From NCBI RefSeq assembly GCF_021730435.1, contig NZ_JABWGX010000008.1:114794-178793 (forward strand): a stretch of DNA of 64,000 nucleotides. The letters run 5' to 3'. The stretch comes from Xanthobacter agilis (GTDB taxonomy: Bacteria > Pseudomonadota > Alphaproteobacteria > Rhizobiales > Xanthobacteraceae). The notes under the pieces are model-generated. The model did no database searches. It worked only from the letters and a program-made list of their open reading frames with translations, and was not told where the DNA came from. The position numbers and the translations under genes were made by a program. How positions within the stretch are numbered: position 1 is the stretch's first letter; each line of letters starts with the position of its first letter. Positions 50,336-58,868 of this stretch are shown here, piece after piece.

Positions 50336-51190
50336 GCCGTAGTGACGATTTAACTATCTGAGCCAGATGGCGATTGCGGCGAGTTTGACGAACCCCATGA
50401 AGTTGACGAGCAACTTGTCGTATCGCGTGGCGACGCGCCTGAACTGTTTGAGCTTGTTGAAGAAGCGCTCGATCTTGTTGCGCTCCTTGTAGAGGTCGGT
50501 GTCATAGGCGCGCTGAATCTTGCGATCCCGCTTCGGCGGAATGACGACTTCGGCTCCCCGTTCTTCTATGGCATCAACGAGATGGTTTGCGTCATAGCCC
50601 TTGTCAGCCAGCAGGGCGGCCGCATCCATGTCTTCGATGAGGTCGTGGGCAAGGGCGATGTCATTGCGCTGCCCCGGCGTCCCCATCAGGCGGACTGGGA
50701 GCCCGAGGGCATCGGCGGCGGCGTGGATCTTGGTGCTCAGGCCGCCGCGAGACCGGCCCAGGCCCTGGGCATCCGCCCCCCTTTTGCGGCGCGGGCGCCG
50801 GCCGCATGCTGGTGCGCCCGCACGATGGTGCTGTCGATCATCAGCCATTCCAGATCGGCTTCGCGCGCCAGCACCGCCAGCATCTCATCGAGAACGCCCA
50901 TCTCGATCCAGCGGTAATAGCGCCGTTTCACAGAGCGATAGTCGCCCAGCCGCTCGGGCAGATCACGCCAACGACCGCCCGAGCGCGCCATCCACAACAG
51001 CGCATCCAGAAACTTGATTGTCGGTGCGCGGCCCGCGCTTGCCCTTCGTGCCGCCGGGCACGAAGCTTTTGATCCGCTCCCACTGATCATCCCGAAGAGC
51101 ATCGCAGTCCATCGCCGATCCTCCAAAATCAGCGTTGAATCCGATTTGCGACCACTTGGGAATCCCAAATCCTTAAATCGTCACTACGGC
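50336..51190 (-). mobile_element. IS5-family (IS427-type) insertion sequence, copy 1
   Basis: The 855-bp element is bounded by inverted repeats starting GCCGTAGTGACGATTTAA. It has CTAG direct repeats on both sides (50332-50335 and 51191-51194), the target preference of this group. Copy 2 (59722-60578) has the same sequence but is 857 bp and in the other orientation. Copy 1 is two bases shorter within the transposase. Confidence 0.9.
50354..51112 (-). pseudogene. IS5-family transposase, inactivated by a 2-base deletion
   Basis: By comparison with copy 2, the frame starts at 51112 (MDCDALRDDQWERI). Near 51020 two bases are missing (the intact copy has ACAATCGGAAGTT where this one has ACAATCAAGTT). 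That shifts the first ORF, so no full-length product can form. The second ORF remains (DYRSVKRRYYRWIEMGVLDE, DSTIVRAHQHAAGARAAKGG). In both copies, a run of A4G6 is the site of the usual programmed frameshift between the two ORFs. Confidence 0.8.
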
Positions 51191-51421
51191 CTAGGCCGGA
51201 GGAGAAAAGGGTCTCAGGTCAGATGTGACTGAGTTGCTGACTATCAAGCGACCGCTCCGCTCGCGCCATTGAAGGGCATATTCCTGAGCGGGAATCGTCA
51301 TCTGGGGGCAATGCAGGCCGATGAGGGCATCGATGGCAGCGTACGCCGCGCGTCGGTCTTTTGACCGAGGTCAACCGCATGTCGCACCACCCCGCGTAAA
51401 ATGGCAGTGAAGGGAGCCGGC

Positions 51422-52513
51422 ATGAGACGACGAGACATGCTTATCGGCGCAGGTGGCGCGCTTGTGCTGGCTGGCGGGGGCGCTATCGGTTGGCGGTCGG
51501 CGGTTGGTTCGATGGGCGAATTCGATGCCTATGCAGGCACTCTTCGCGCTCCGATCCGTGTCGACGCGGGCATGACCGACATCATTCGATACGCAACACT
51601 TGCCGCCAATGGCCACAATACCCAACCTTGGCGGTTTCACGTTGAGGGAAACGCGATCGACATACTGCCCGACTTCTCACGCGTGACACCGGTCGTCGAT
51701 CCTGACAATCACCACCTTTATGTCAGTCTCGGGTGCGCGGCCGAGAACCTGCTGATCGCAGCCACGGCGACCGGACGGCCCGGGCAGTTGGAAACGGACG
51801 CTGGAGGCGAGCGCATCCGCTATTCCTTCTCCAGGGCGGAAGCCCGTCCTCACCCGCTGCTCGCCGCCATTCCCCTGCGACAATCCACTCGAGCGGAATA
51901 TGACGGGCGCCCGGTGCCTGCAGTGGATATCGAGGCGCTTCGACAGTCCGCCGAAACGCCGGGTGTGCGCCTCATCTTGCTTTCCGACCGCGCGCGGATC
52001 AACCAGGTGCGGGACCTGATCGTTGCCGGCAACGATGCGCAGCTGGCCGACGCGGCCTTCGTGGCTGAGCTGAAACGATGGTTGCGGTTCAATCCGCGCA
52101 GCGCCATGGCGTCCGGTGACGGGCTGTTCTCGGCCACAAGCGGCAATCCCGTGCTCCCGGAATTTCTCGGTCGTATCGCCTTTGACTTGTTCTTTGCGGC
52201 TGGCGCCGAAAGCGACAAATATGCGCGTCAGATCGACTCTTCGGCCGGTATCGCGATCTTTGTGGCGGAGCGCGAGGACAAGGCGCACTGGATCGCGACC
52301 GGTCGCGCCTGCCAGCGTTTCGCGCTTGCCGCGACCGCTTCCGGCCTCAAACACGCCTTCGTCAACCAGCCTGTCGAGGTCGCGCGGCTGCGGCCTGAAT
52401 TGGCGGCGCTGATTGGGGAAGGCGGAATGCGGCCCGACATCATCATGCGCTTCGGTTATGGCCCGACGCTGCCTTTCTCGCTCCGCCGCCCCGTGAACGC
52501 CGTTCTGGTCTAG
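51422..52513 (+). CDS. Nitroreductase-family (Acg-like) protein with Tat signal
   Basis: The ATG at 51422 gives 363 residues. The N-terminus has a twin-arginine signal (RRRDMLIGAGGALVLAGGG). The body matches FMN-binding nitroreductase-like proteins of the Acg type: RYATLAANGHNTQPWRFHVE with the conserved N-T-Q-P-W, and LVSLGCAAENLLIAATATGR-like helices. Such proteins are exported, folded with flavin, and may sequester or reduce a redox ligand. Nothing of a partner is adjacent. It follows IS copy 1 by 230 bp, a stretch in which I saw no gene. Confidence 0.85.
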   Translation: MRRRDMLIGAGGALVLAGGGAIGWRSAVGSMGEFDAYAGTLRAPIRVDAGMTDIIRYATLAANGHNTQPWRFHVEGNAIDILPDFSRVTPVVDPDNHHLYVSLGCAAENLLIAATATGRPGQLETDAGGERIRYSFSRAEARPHPLLAAIPLRQSTRAEYDGRPVPAVDIEALRQSAETPGVRLILLSDRARINQVRDLIVAGNDAQLADAAFVAELKRWLRFNPRSAMASGDGLFSATSGNPVLPEFLGRIAFDLFFAAGAESDKYARQIDSSAGIAIFVAEREDKAHWIATGRACQRFALAATASGLKHAFVNQPVEVARLRPELAALIGEGGMRPDIIMRFGYGPTLPFSLRRPVNAVLV

Positions 52514-52583
52514 CAACGGCAAGCGACGATCCTCCAGCCGAGCATAAGCAAGCGATCAGCCGCCCTTGTCGAGCAAGCAATAT

Positions 52584-52664
52584 AGAGGGCTATGGCGTAG
52601 ACGTAGTTCTCCGTTTCATCGCTCTCGGCCCGCCAGCCTCGCCGATTGAACGCTACAGCAAGGC
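52584..52664 (+). repeat. Module-border repeat, copy A
   Basis: AGAGGGCTATGGCGTAGACG marks the start of the element. This is the most diverged of the copies; it lies between the nitroreductase and the alcohol dehydrogenase. It shares the sites GGCTAT, GCGTAGACGTAGT and GGCCCGCCA with copies B and C. Confidence 0.6.
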
Positions 52665-52675
52665 GGAATTGAGCA

Positions 52676-53719
52676 TCAGCTTCCAGCTTCATTCTTGAAC
52701 CGAACGACCACCTTACCGAACGGCCCACGTTCGAGATGATCGAACGCCGCGCACACATCCTCAAAGGCGTAGACCTTCTCGATCACCGGCTTGAGTCCGT
52801 GCTCGTCGATGGCGCGGTTCATATCCTCGAATGCCCGTCGGTGCCCGACTGAGATGCCCTGGATGATGGCCCTTTTGAGCATCATGGGAACCGCCGAAAG
52901 AACGATCTCCGATCCCTTCATGAAGCCGATCTGGGCGATACGCCCGCCGCTCGCGAGCGCGGCTGCCGACTGGCTAATATTGTCGCCGCCAACCAGTTCG
53001 AGCACATGATCGACACCACGCCCATCGGTCAGGTCCAACGCTCCAGCGGACCAGTCCGGGTCGGCACGCGTGTCGATCACGCCGAAAGCACCGAGCGCCT
53101 TCGCGTGCTCCAGCTTCTCCGCGTTCCGCGAGGTGACGATCACACGGGCTCCGAAGGCCTGCGCAAACTGGAGCCCAAACAGGGCGACGCCGCCCGTGCC
53201 CTGCACCAGAACGGTTTGGCCCGCTTTCAGATGACCTGTCTCGATCAGGGCGGACCATGCCGTCAACGCCGCAACTGGCAGGGTAGCGGCCTCCTCGTCC
53301 GTCAGCGATGCGGGCGCCTTGACGGCGACACCCTCGTGTAGCGTCACATATTCGGCCAACATGCCCGGCAGCGGTCCGCCGAGCGACAGGCCATGCCGGG
53401 CCATCTCCCGCGGTGGCTCACCGTCGATCCATTGCGTCCAGAAGTTTCCGAGCACCCGATCGCCGACCTTGAATCGTGACACATCCGCGTCGGTTGCCAC
53501 GACCTCTCCCGCCATGTCCGATACCGGAACGAACGGCATGATTGGCCTGTCGGGCAGCAGCTCGCCTTCGACCACCAGCTTGTCGCGATAGTTGAGGGAG
53601 ACCGCCGCAACTCGGATCAACAGCTCTTTGCCGCCCGGCGCAGGCACTGGCGCCTCGGCCAGTTCCAGGTTCTTCAGTCCGAATGACGGCAACTGCCACC
53701 GTCTCATTGTCTCGCTCAT
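52676..53719 (-). CDS. Zinc-free medium-chain dehydrogenase/reductase (alcohol dehydrogenase-like)
   Basis: AAAGGAT precedes the ATG at 53719; the product has 347 residues. NADPH site: [20 protein letters not shown]. The zinc ligand cysteine expected near residue 40 is not seen, so it belongs to the quinone-reductase-like branch ([20 protein letters not shown]). It probably reduces an electrophilic alkene, quinone or aldehyde. It is divergent from a LysR gene, the usual control pair. The promoter region between them is 101 bp. Confidence 0.88.
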   Translation of the reverse strand: MSETMRRWQLPSFGLKNLELAEAPVPAPGGKELLIRVAAVSLNYRDKLVVEGELLPDRPIMPFVPVSDMAGEVVATDADVSRFKVGDRVLGNFWTQWIDGEPPREMARHGLSLGGPLPGMLAEYVTLHEGVAVKAPASLTDEEAATLPVAALTAWSALIETGHLKAGQTVLVQGTGGVALFGLQFAQAFGARVIVTSRNAEKLEHAKALGAFGVIDTRADPDWSAGALDLTDGRGVDHVLELVGGDNISQSAAALASGGRIAQIGFMKGSEIVLSAVPMMLKRAIIQGISVGHRRAFEDMNRAIDEHGLKPVIEKVYAFEDVCAAFDHLERGPFGKVVVRFKNEAGS

Positions 53720-53820
53720 GGTCGATCCTTTCACGTGTTAAGCGAGGGATCTTATTGACGACTATATGGATTGTGTTACGACGTATTTTGCTAACACCTC
53801 CTCCAATTGGTCTCCAATTG

Positions 53821-54747
53821 ATGAGCCTGAACATTCATTCCCACTTTCAAGGCATTTCGGCCTTCGTTCATGCGGTGGAAACAGGCAGCTTCACGGCAGC
53901 AGCCGCACGCATGGGCGTGTCAAAATCCGCGACCGGCAAGAGCGTTGCTCGCCTGGAAGAGCGCCTCGGCATCCGGCTGCTGGACCGCACTACGCGCAGC
54001 CTCAACCTGACGGCCGAAGGGCAGGCCTATTACCAGAGCTGCCTCAAGGTCCTGGAAGAATTGAACGCTGCAGAGACGCTGCTGGCCTCGCAAAAGCGCG
54101 TCGTATCGGGAACCTTGCGGATCAACCTGCCGATCTCTTTCGGCCGATTGTGCGTCATGCCCGTGCTCAAGGAGGTCGCAGACAGGAATCCCGATCTCAA
54201 TCTCGATATCTCATTCACCGACCGCCAGGTCGATCTCGTCGAGGAAGGGATCGACCTTGTGGTGCGGCTTGGTGATCCCGGAGGTCATGCGAGCCTGATC
54301 GGGCGGCGCATTGGTACGCAACGCTCGATCATTTGCGCCGCGCCGGCCTATCTGGACCGTCGCGGGCGTCCGGCCTCCGTAGAGGAACTCGTCAATCACG
54401 ACTGCCTCGCCTTCGCCAAAGATGGCCGCCCGCTGCCATGGGCGGTTTGCGGTCCGGGCGGAACGGTCAGGCCCTTCGTCATCCAACCACGCCATACGAT
54501 CAGCCATGGCGAGGCCTTGCGAGATGCGACCGTGAACGGGCTTGGCATCGCCTATCTCTCGACTTGGCTTGCAGCGGACGATCTCCGCGGCGAGCGGCTT
54601 GAAGTGGTGCCGATCCTGCCCCCCGCGGAAGATGTCCCCATTACCGCGCTCTGGCCGCGCTCGCGGGATCTGGCTCCCAAGGTGCGCGTGGTCGTGGATG
54701 CGCTCGTCGAGGCATTCATGCCTACCCACCTGACCGGCTCGAAATAG
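53821..54747 (+). CDS. LysR-family regulator of the dehydrogenase gene
   Basis: The 308-residue protein begins MSLNIHSHFQGISAFVHAVE and has the LysR DNA-binding head (AAARMGVSKSATGKSVARLE). Its effector domain includes DISFTDRQVDLVEEGIDLVV. It is divergent from the dehydrogenase gene, its probable target. The head resembles the AaeR/YafC-like LysR subgroup that answers quinones and phenolics. Ends before repeat B. Confidence 0.9.
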   Translation: MSLNIHSHFQGISAFVHAVETGSFTAAAARMGVSKSATGKSVARLEERLGIRLLDRTTRSLNLTAEGQAYYQSCLKVLEELNAAETLLASQKRVVSGTLRINLPISFGRLCVMPVLKEVADRNPDLNLDISFTDRQVDLVEEGIDLVVRLGDPGGHASLIGRRIGTQRSIICAAPAYLDRRGRPASVEELVNHDCLAFAKDGRPLPWAVCGPGGTVRPFVIQPRHTISHGEALRDATVNGLGIAYLSTWLAADDLRGERLEVVPILPPAEDVPITALWPRSRDLAPKVRVVVDALVEAFMPTHLTGSK

Positions 54748-54756
54748 GGCGCCGTT

Positions 54757-54837
54757 AGAGAGCTATAGCGTAGACGTAGTGCTCATCTTCACCGGGCGTG
54801 GCCCGCCATTTGCCTCCGATTCTGCGCCATGGCGCGA
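54757..54837 (+). repeat. Module-border repeat, copy B, in the 54748-55183 gap
   Basis: It aligns to copy C without gaps, with 11 differences in about 82 positions by eye. It lies 10 bp after the LysR stop. In the other direction its frame would read ATPGEDEHYVYAIAL before a stop, and copies A and C share that wording, so it may descend from a gene end. The rest of the 436-bp gap, up to the MerR promoter, holds nothing that I can support. Confidence 0.75.
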
Positions 54838-55123
54838 TATTCTGCGCAATAGCTCCGCAATCACCGCCAAGCGGCAGAGGACTGCGCGTCCGTTCTCCCG
54901 ATTGTGTACTTTTTGTCCCCGCGCCAGGCACCAAAGAACCGGCATCTCCAGACCGTTTTTCGCCTGAGCGAGGCTTCACCATCGGAAGAGCATCAACGGC
55001 CGCTTTTGGTGTTAGCGATTGAATCCGAATCGGGGAAACGCGCCCTTGGCGTGGTTCCGGCGCAGCCGAACGCGCGGCCCGCGGGGCAACGCCCGGGTCT
55101 TTATTCTTCATCGAAAAATGCCC

Positions 55124-55154
55124 TTGACTTAGAGTGCACTCTAACTCGTATCTG
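55124..55154 (+). promoter_or_regulatory. MerR-type promoter and operator
   Basis: TTGACT (55124-55129) and TATCTG (55149-55154) are separated by 19 bp. The dyad TTAGAGTGCACTCTAA (55129-55144) sits in the spacer. This is the standard arrangement for MerR-family activators; the regulated genes are the MerR gene itself and the two genes after it. Confidence 0.8.
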
Positions 55155-55183
55155 TTTCTGCGTCGTAACGAGAACAGCTGCTC

Positions 55184-55612
55184 ATGAAGATCGGTGAACT
55201 GGCGAAGCGTTCGGGATTGTCCGCCCATACCATCCGGTACTATGAGCGGATCGGGCTGCTGCCCTATGCGGACCGAGACCAATCGAGCCAACGGGACTAC
55301 GACGCATCAATCCTGATCTGGATCGAATTCCTCGGGCGTCTGCGAACGACGGGGATGCCGATCCGGGACATGCTGCGCTATGCAGCCTTGCGGGAGCGCG
55401 GCGTCGGCACGGAAACGGAGCGACGCGAAATGCTGGAACAGCATCGCGAGCGCGTCCGCACCCATGCTGCCGAACTCCAAGCCTCTCTTCTCGTCCTCGA
55501 CACCAAGATCGCCGGTTACGCCGGCCAGGAACAGAGGATGAAGAACTATGACGCAACACCACCAGAGCGTCGGCGAAAGCCGGCTGGAACGCGGGCGGCG
55601 CGCGCTCGTTAA
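55184..55612 (+). CDS. MerR-family regulator
   Basis: The 142-residue protein starts MKIGELAKRSGLSAHTIRYY and has the MerR wing (YDASILIWIEFLGRLRTTGM) and a coiled-coil helix (EQHRERVRTHAAELQASLLV). There is no cysteine, so it is not metal-sensing in the usual way; it resembles the AdhR/electrophile-type MerR. Its own promoter has the stretched 19-bp spacer. The AhpD-like gene begins inside its 3' end (65 bp overlap), so the two are co-regulated. Confidence 0.9.
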   Translation: MKIGELAKRSGLSAHTIRYYERIGLLPYADRDQSSQRDYDASILIWIEFLGRLRTTGMPIRDMLRYAALRERGVGTETERREMLEQHRERVRTHAAELQASLLVLDTKIAGYAGQEQRMKNYDATPPERRRKPAGTRAARAR

Positions 55613-55967
55613 GATCGACGGCCAGGCCGGAGAGAAGGTTGTCGCCTCGCTGGCGGATATCGCACCGGACTTTGCAACCTATCTGATCGAGTTTCCGTTC
55701 GGCGACATCTACAGCCGCCCCGGCCTCGATCTGCGCGCCCGCGAGATCGCCACCATCGCGGCGCTGACGGCTATGGGCAACGTCGCCCCGCAGTTGAAGG
55801 TGCATATCGAGGCGGGCCTGAATGTCGGGCTGAGCCGTGACGAGATCACCGAGATCATCATGCAGATGGCGGTCTATGCCGGCTTCCCGGCAGCCCTCAA
55901 CGGGCTGTTCGCCGCCAAGGAAGTGTTCGCGCACAGATCCGCGACAGAGCAGGAGCGCGTGGCATGA
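55548..55967 (+). CDS. Carboxymuconolactone decarboxylase-family protein
   Basis: The 139-residue protein matches the CMD family: REIATIAALTAMGNVAPQLK and EITEIIMQMAVYAGFPAALN. The CxxC redox motif of AhpD is absent, so a decarboxylase or lactone-type role is likelier than peroxidase. It overlaps the MerR gene by 65 bp at its start and the next gene by 4 bp at its end, so the three form a tight operon. Confidence 0.88.
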   Translation: MTQHHQSVGESRLERGRRALVKIDGQAGEKVVASLADIAPDFATYLIEFPFGDIYSRPGLDLRAREIATIAALTAMGNVAPQLKVHIEAGLNVGLSRDEITEIIMQMAVYAGFPAALNGLFAAKEVFAHRSATEQERVA

Positions 55968-56794
55968 TGAGCCTCCTTCACTCCATCACCCTTGGCAGTG
56001 CTGTCGTCCTCGCAACGGCTTCCACTGTCCCGCTCGTGGCCCCGACGGCAGTCCGGGCCAATCCGGCCGCCCCCGTGAAGATCTGGGATGGCTTCAGTTC
56101 GCCAGTCGGCATGGCCTTCGATGCGGCTGGCCATCTCTATGTCGCGGAATGGGGAGCGGGGCGCGTCTCCCGGATCGCGCCGGACGGCACCCGTTCGACC
56201 TTCGCGGACGACCTGTCAGGCCCATCGGGCCTCGCGGTCGGGCCGGACGGCGCGATCTATGTGGCATCTTATTCGCGTGACGAAATCTACCGCTTCACGC
56301 CGGACGGCGTGCGCAGCGTGCATGTGACAGGGCTGGCGACGCCTGCCGGCATCGGTTTCGACCGCACCGGCAGACTGCTGATCGCCAACCGCCGCACGAA
56401 CCAGATTCTCAGGTTAGCCGATAATGGCCACCTTACGCCTGTCATCGACGGGCTACAAACCCCGGTGGGCGCGGTGCAGACGCCGGACGGCGGCTATGTC
56501 GTCTCCAACATCGGCGGCGATGTCACGATCGTTCGGCCCGATGGCACGCGCATCGAGGCCGGAGCAGCCTTCAGCACGCCCGGACCCGGCGTCGCGATGA
56601 CCAGGGATGGTCGCGTGTTTGTGGTCGATTACGGCGGTACGACCGTTCGGGAAATCCTTCCCACCGGCCAATCCCGCGCCGTGGCGGAGGGTCTCAGAAG
56701 CCCTGTCGGACTGGTGTTGGCGCCAGATGGGGCGTCGCTGCTGACGGCTACGTGGGGTGACGGGACGATCTACCGGATTCCGATCCCGCGATAG
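55964..56794 (+). CDS. Exported SMP-30/gluconolactonase-like beta-propeller protein
   Basis: The 276-residue protein begins with a signal peptide (LGSAVVLATASTVPLVAPTA). The body has NHL-type blades: FSSPVGMAFDAAGHLYVAEW, LSGPSGLAVGPDGAIYVASY and AFSTPGPGVAMTRDGRVFVV. It probably cleaves a lactone or binds a ligand in the periplasm. It overlaps the CMD gene (ATGA type), and a CMD protein with a lactonase-like partner suggests a shared pathway for a cyclic ester (inference). Repeat C lies 50 bp after its end. Confidence 0.85.
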   Translation: MMSLLHSITLGSAVVLATASTVPLVAPTAVRANPAAPVKIWDGFSSPVGMAFDAAGHLYVAEWGAGRVSRIAPDGTRSTFADDLSGPSGLAVGPDGAIYVASYSRDEIYRFTPDGVRSVHVTGLATPAGIGFDRTGRLLIANRRTNQILRLADNGHLTPVIDGLQTPVGAVQTPDGGYVVSNIGGDVTIVRPDGTRIEAGAAFSTPGPGVAMTRDGRVFVVDYGGTTVREILPTGQSRAVAEGLRSPVGLVLAPDGASLLTATWGDGTIYRIPIPR

Positions 56795-56842
56795 GGACAG
56801 GACTGACGAGATTTTCTCGATAGTCGGCACAAATGCGGTGTT

Positions 56843-56923
56843 GGAGGGCTATAGCGTAGATGTCGTGCTCACCTTCGTCGGGCGTGGCCCGCCATTTGCC
56901 GCCGATCCTACGCCATGGTGCGA
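56843..56923 (+). repeat. Module-border repeat, copy C
   Basis: It aligns to copy B without gaps. The block GGGCGTGGCCCGCCATTTGC is identical in both. It lies between the propeller gene and the next LysR gene, same orientation as the others. Confidence 0.75.
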
Positions 56924-56958
56924 GACAGTTAGGCAGACGCGGTCGTTTGCCACCGTAT

Positions 56959-57891
56959 TTAAGAGCCATCTCTATGGCTCCCGATCCCCGGTAGGCAGGC
57001 CGCCTGTTCAACCAGATAGTCGATCAGCAATCGGACGCGCGCCACCTTGGTCCGGGCCGGCACGATCAGCATGTTGAGCGGTGTCGTAGGCAGCGAATGG
57101 TCGGATAGCAGCGGCTCAAGTTCGCCGCTCGCCAGCAGATCATCGACGAGCCAGCGATGGGCCGGTTCGACACCCCGTCCGGCCCTGAATGCTTCACGCG
57201 CGGCGAGACCGTGATCGACCCGAAGGTCGCCCTTCACGGGGATGGCGTGAGGTGTGCCGTCCGGCCCCGTGAGCACCAGCGTTTCACTGCCGGCAACGTT
57301 CGACATGCGGATGACATTGTGCGCAGTCAGGTCCGTCGGCGTCTCGGGCCTGCCATGTACGGCCAGATAGCCCGGCGCCGCGACCAGCAGCCGCGCGCTT
57401 TGCCCAAGATGATGCAGCTTCATCGAAGTGTCGATGAGCGGTCCGAGGCGTAGCGCAACATCCACGCCCTCTTTCACAAGGTCGATCCGTTCGTCGGTCA
57501 GGCTGAGGTCGATGCGGATGTCGGGATAGCGCGCCTGAAAGGCGAAGATCAGCCGCGTGATGTGCAACACGCCGAGCGCGGCGGTGCAGGAAATGCGGAT
57601 AGTGCCGGAGGGCGCGCCGCGCGAGTCTTGGATTTCCTCGCTCGCCTGTTCGACCAGACGGAGAATCTGGACGCATTGGGCATAGTAGCGGCTGCCTTCC
57701 TCAGTCAGCGCGACCCCGCGCGTCGTCCGGCTGAGTAGAGATGTACCCACAGCCTCTTCCAGTTCGCGCAGCTGCCGCGTGACGGTGGATTGCCCGGTTC
57801 CCAGTTCTCGTGCCACAGCCGACAGGTTCCCGCGCTCCGCGACGCGGACGAAGGTGCGCATTCGTTCGAGCGTGACGTCAGATCCATCCAT
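56959..57891 (-). CDS. LysR-family regulator of the flavodoxin-like oxidoreductase
   Basis: The 310-residue protein has the LysR head (LERMRTFVRVAERGNLSAVA, GTGQSTVTRQLRELEEAVGT). The effector domain contains IDLSLTDERIDLVKEGVDVA, as in the AaeR-like subgroup. It is divergent from the NAD(P)H quinone oxidoreductase gene, 96 bp apart, and is probably its activator. The spacer has AT-rich repeats of CGGAA-type, possible LysR sites. Confidence 0.9.
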   Translation of the reverse strand: MDGSDVTLERMRTFVRVAERGNLSAVARELGTGQSTVTRQLRELEEAVGTSLLSRTTRGVALTEEGSRYYAQCVQILRLVEQASEEIQDSRGAPSGTIRISCTAALGVLHITRLIFAFQARYPDIRIDLSLTDERIDLVKEGVDVALRLGPLIDTSMKLHHLGQSARLLVAAPGYLAVHGRPETPTDLTAHNVIRMSNVAGSETLVLTGPDGTPHAIPVKGDLRVDHGLAAREAFRAGRGVEPAHRWLVDDLLASGELEPLLSDHSLPTTPLNMLIVPARTKVARVRLLIDYLVEQAACLPGIGSHRDGS

Positions 57892-57987
57892 TATACGGAA
57901 ATATCCTATTCATTGCAGATATATACCGGAATATTCGAAATGGAGCTACCTTGCCGGCCAGTTTCAATTTCAACCGGATGTCCTGCC

Positions 57988-58779
57988 ATGAGAGTTCTCC
58001 TCGTCTTTGCTCACCCCGAACCGCAATCCTTGTCAGCATCCCTGCGCGATGTCGCTGTTCAGGAACTCGAAGCAGCCGGCCATGAGGTCCGAGTGTCCGA
58101 TCTTTATGCCATGCGCTGGAAGTCGCAGGTCGATCGCGCCGATTTCCCTGCGCTTGCCCCCAACGAGCGGTTGCAGCCGGTCGCGGCCTCCAAGGCGGCT
58201 TTCGCGACTCATACGTTGACGGACGATGTGAGAGCCGAAATCGAAAAGCTTCTGTGGGCCGACGCCCTGATTCTCCAGTTCCCGCTCTGGTGGTTTGCCA
58301 TGCCAGCCATCCTCAAAGGCTGGGTCGACCGGGTGTTCGCCTTCGGGTTTGCCTATGGCGTCGGTGAGCACAGCGATAAGCGTTGGGGTGATCGCTATGG
58401 CGAAGGCACATTGGCGGGCAAGCGCGCCATGCTGATCGTAACCGCTGGCGGCTGGGAAGAACACTACGGCGCACGCGGGGTAAACGGCCCGATCGACGAC
58501 CTGCTGTTCCCGATCAATCACGGAATTCTTTACTACCCCGGCTACGACGTGCTGCCGCCCTTCGTGATCTACAGCACCGACCGATTCGACGAGGCCCGCT
58601 TTGAAGCTGCCGGCCAGCAACTGCGAGTACGGATGCGAACGTTCGAAACAGCGGCTCTCATCCCCTACCGGCGTCAGAATGGCGGAGATTATCACATTCC
58701 CAGTATGGAATTGCGGGCCGACCTCGGCGCAACCGACCTATCCGGTTTCGCACTGCATCTGCGCCGGGCCGCCGATTGA
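57988..58779 (+). CDS. NAD(P)H dehydrogenase (quinone), flavodoxin-like fold
   Basis: The ATG at 57988 gives a 263-residue protein. It starts MRVLLVFAHPEPQSLSASLR, the FMN/FAD-binding loop of the MdaB/NQO family, and has LILQFPLWWFAMPAILKGWV and DRVFAFGFAYG, the conserved flavin and quinone site. It reduces quinones by two electrons, so avoids semiquinones. It is divergent from a LysR gene and is the probable target. Repeat D follows. Confidence 0.92.
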   Translation: MRVLLVFAHPEPQSLSASLRDVAVQELEAAGHEVRVSDLYAMRWKSQVDRADFPALAPNERLQPVAASKAAFATHTLTDDVRAEIEKLLWADALILQFPLWWFAMPAILKGWVDRVFAFGFAYGVGEHSDKRWGDRYGEGTLAGKRAMLIVTAGGWEEHYGARGVNGPIDDLLFPINHGILYYPGYDVLPPFVIYSTDRFDEARFEAAGQQLRVRMRTFETAALIPYRRQNGGDYHIPSMELRADLGATDLSGFALHLRRAAD

Positions 58780-58851
58780 CTGAGCAAAAACGGGCTCAAT
58801 CGGAACAATTGGTTGTTGGGCCTCGGCTATTGCGCAATGCGAGATGGGATT

Positions 58852-58868
58852 AGAGGGCTATGGCTTAG
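58852..58868 (+). repeat. Module-border repeat, stub D, cut by an IS
   Basis: AGAGGGCTATGGCTTAG matches the first 17 bases of copies A to C, then stops at the insertion border. Its position (2.0 kb after copy C) keeps the regular spacing of the series. Confidence 0.55.

Noticed and set aside
52584..58868. Module-border repeats as an integron attC array
   Set aside because: No integron integrase, and cassettes have their own promoters and mixed gene orientation; called only a repeat.
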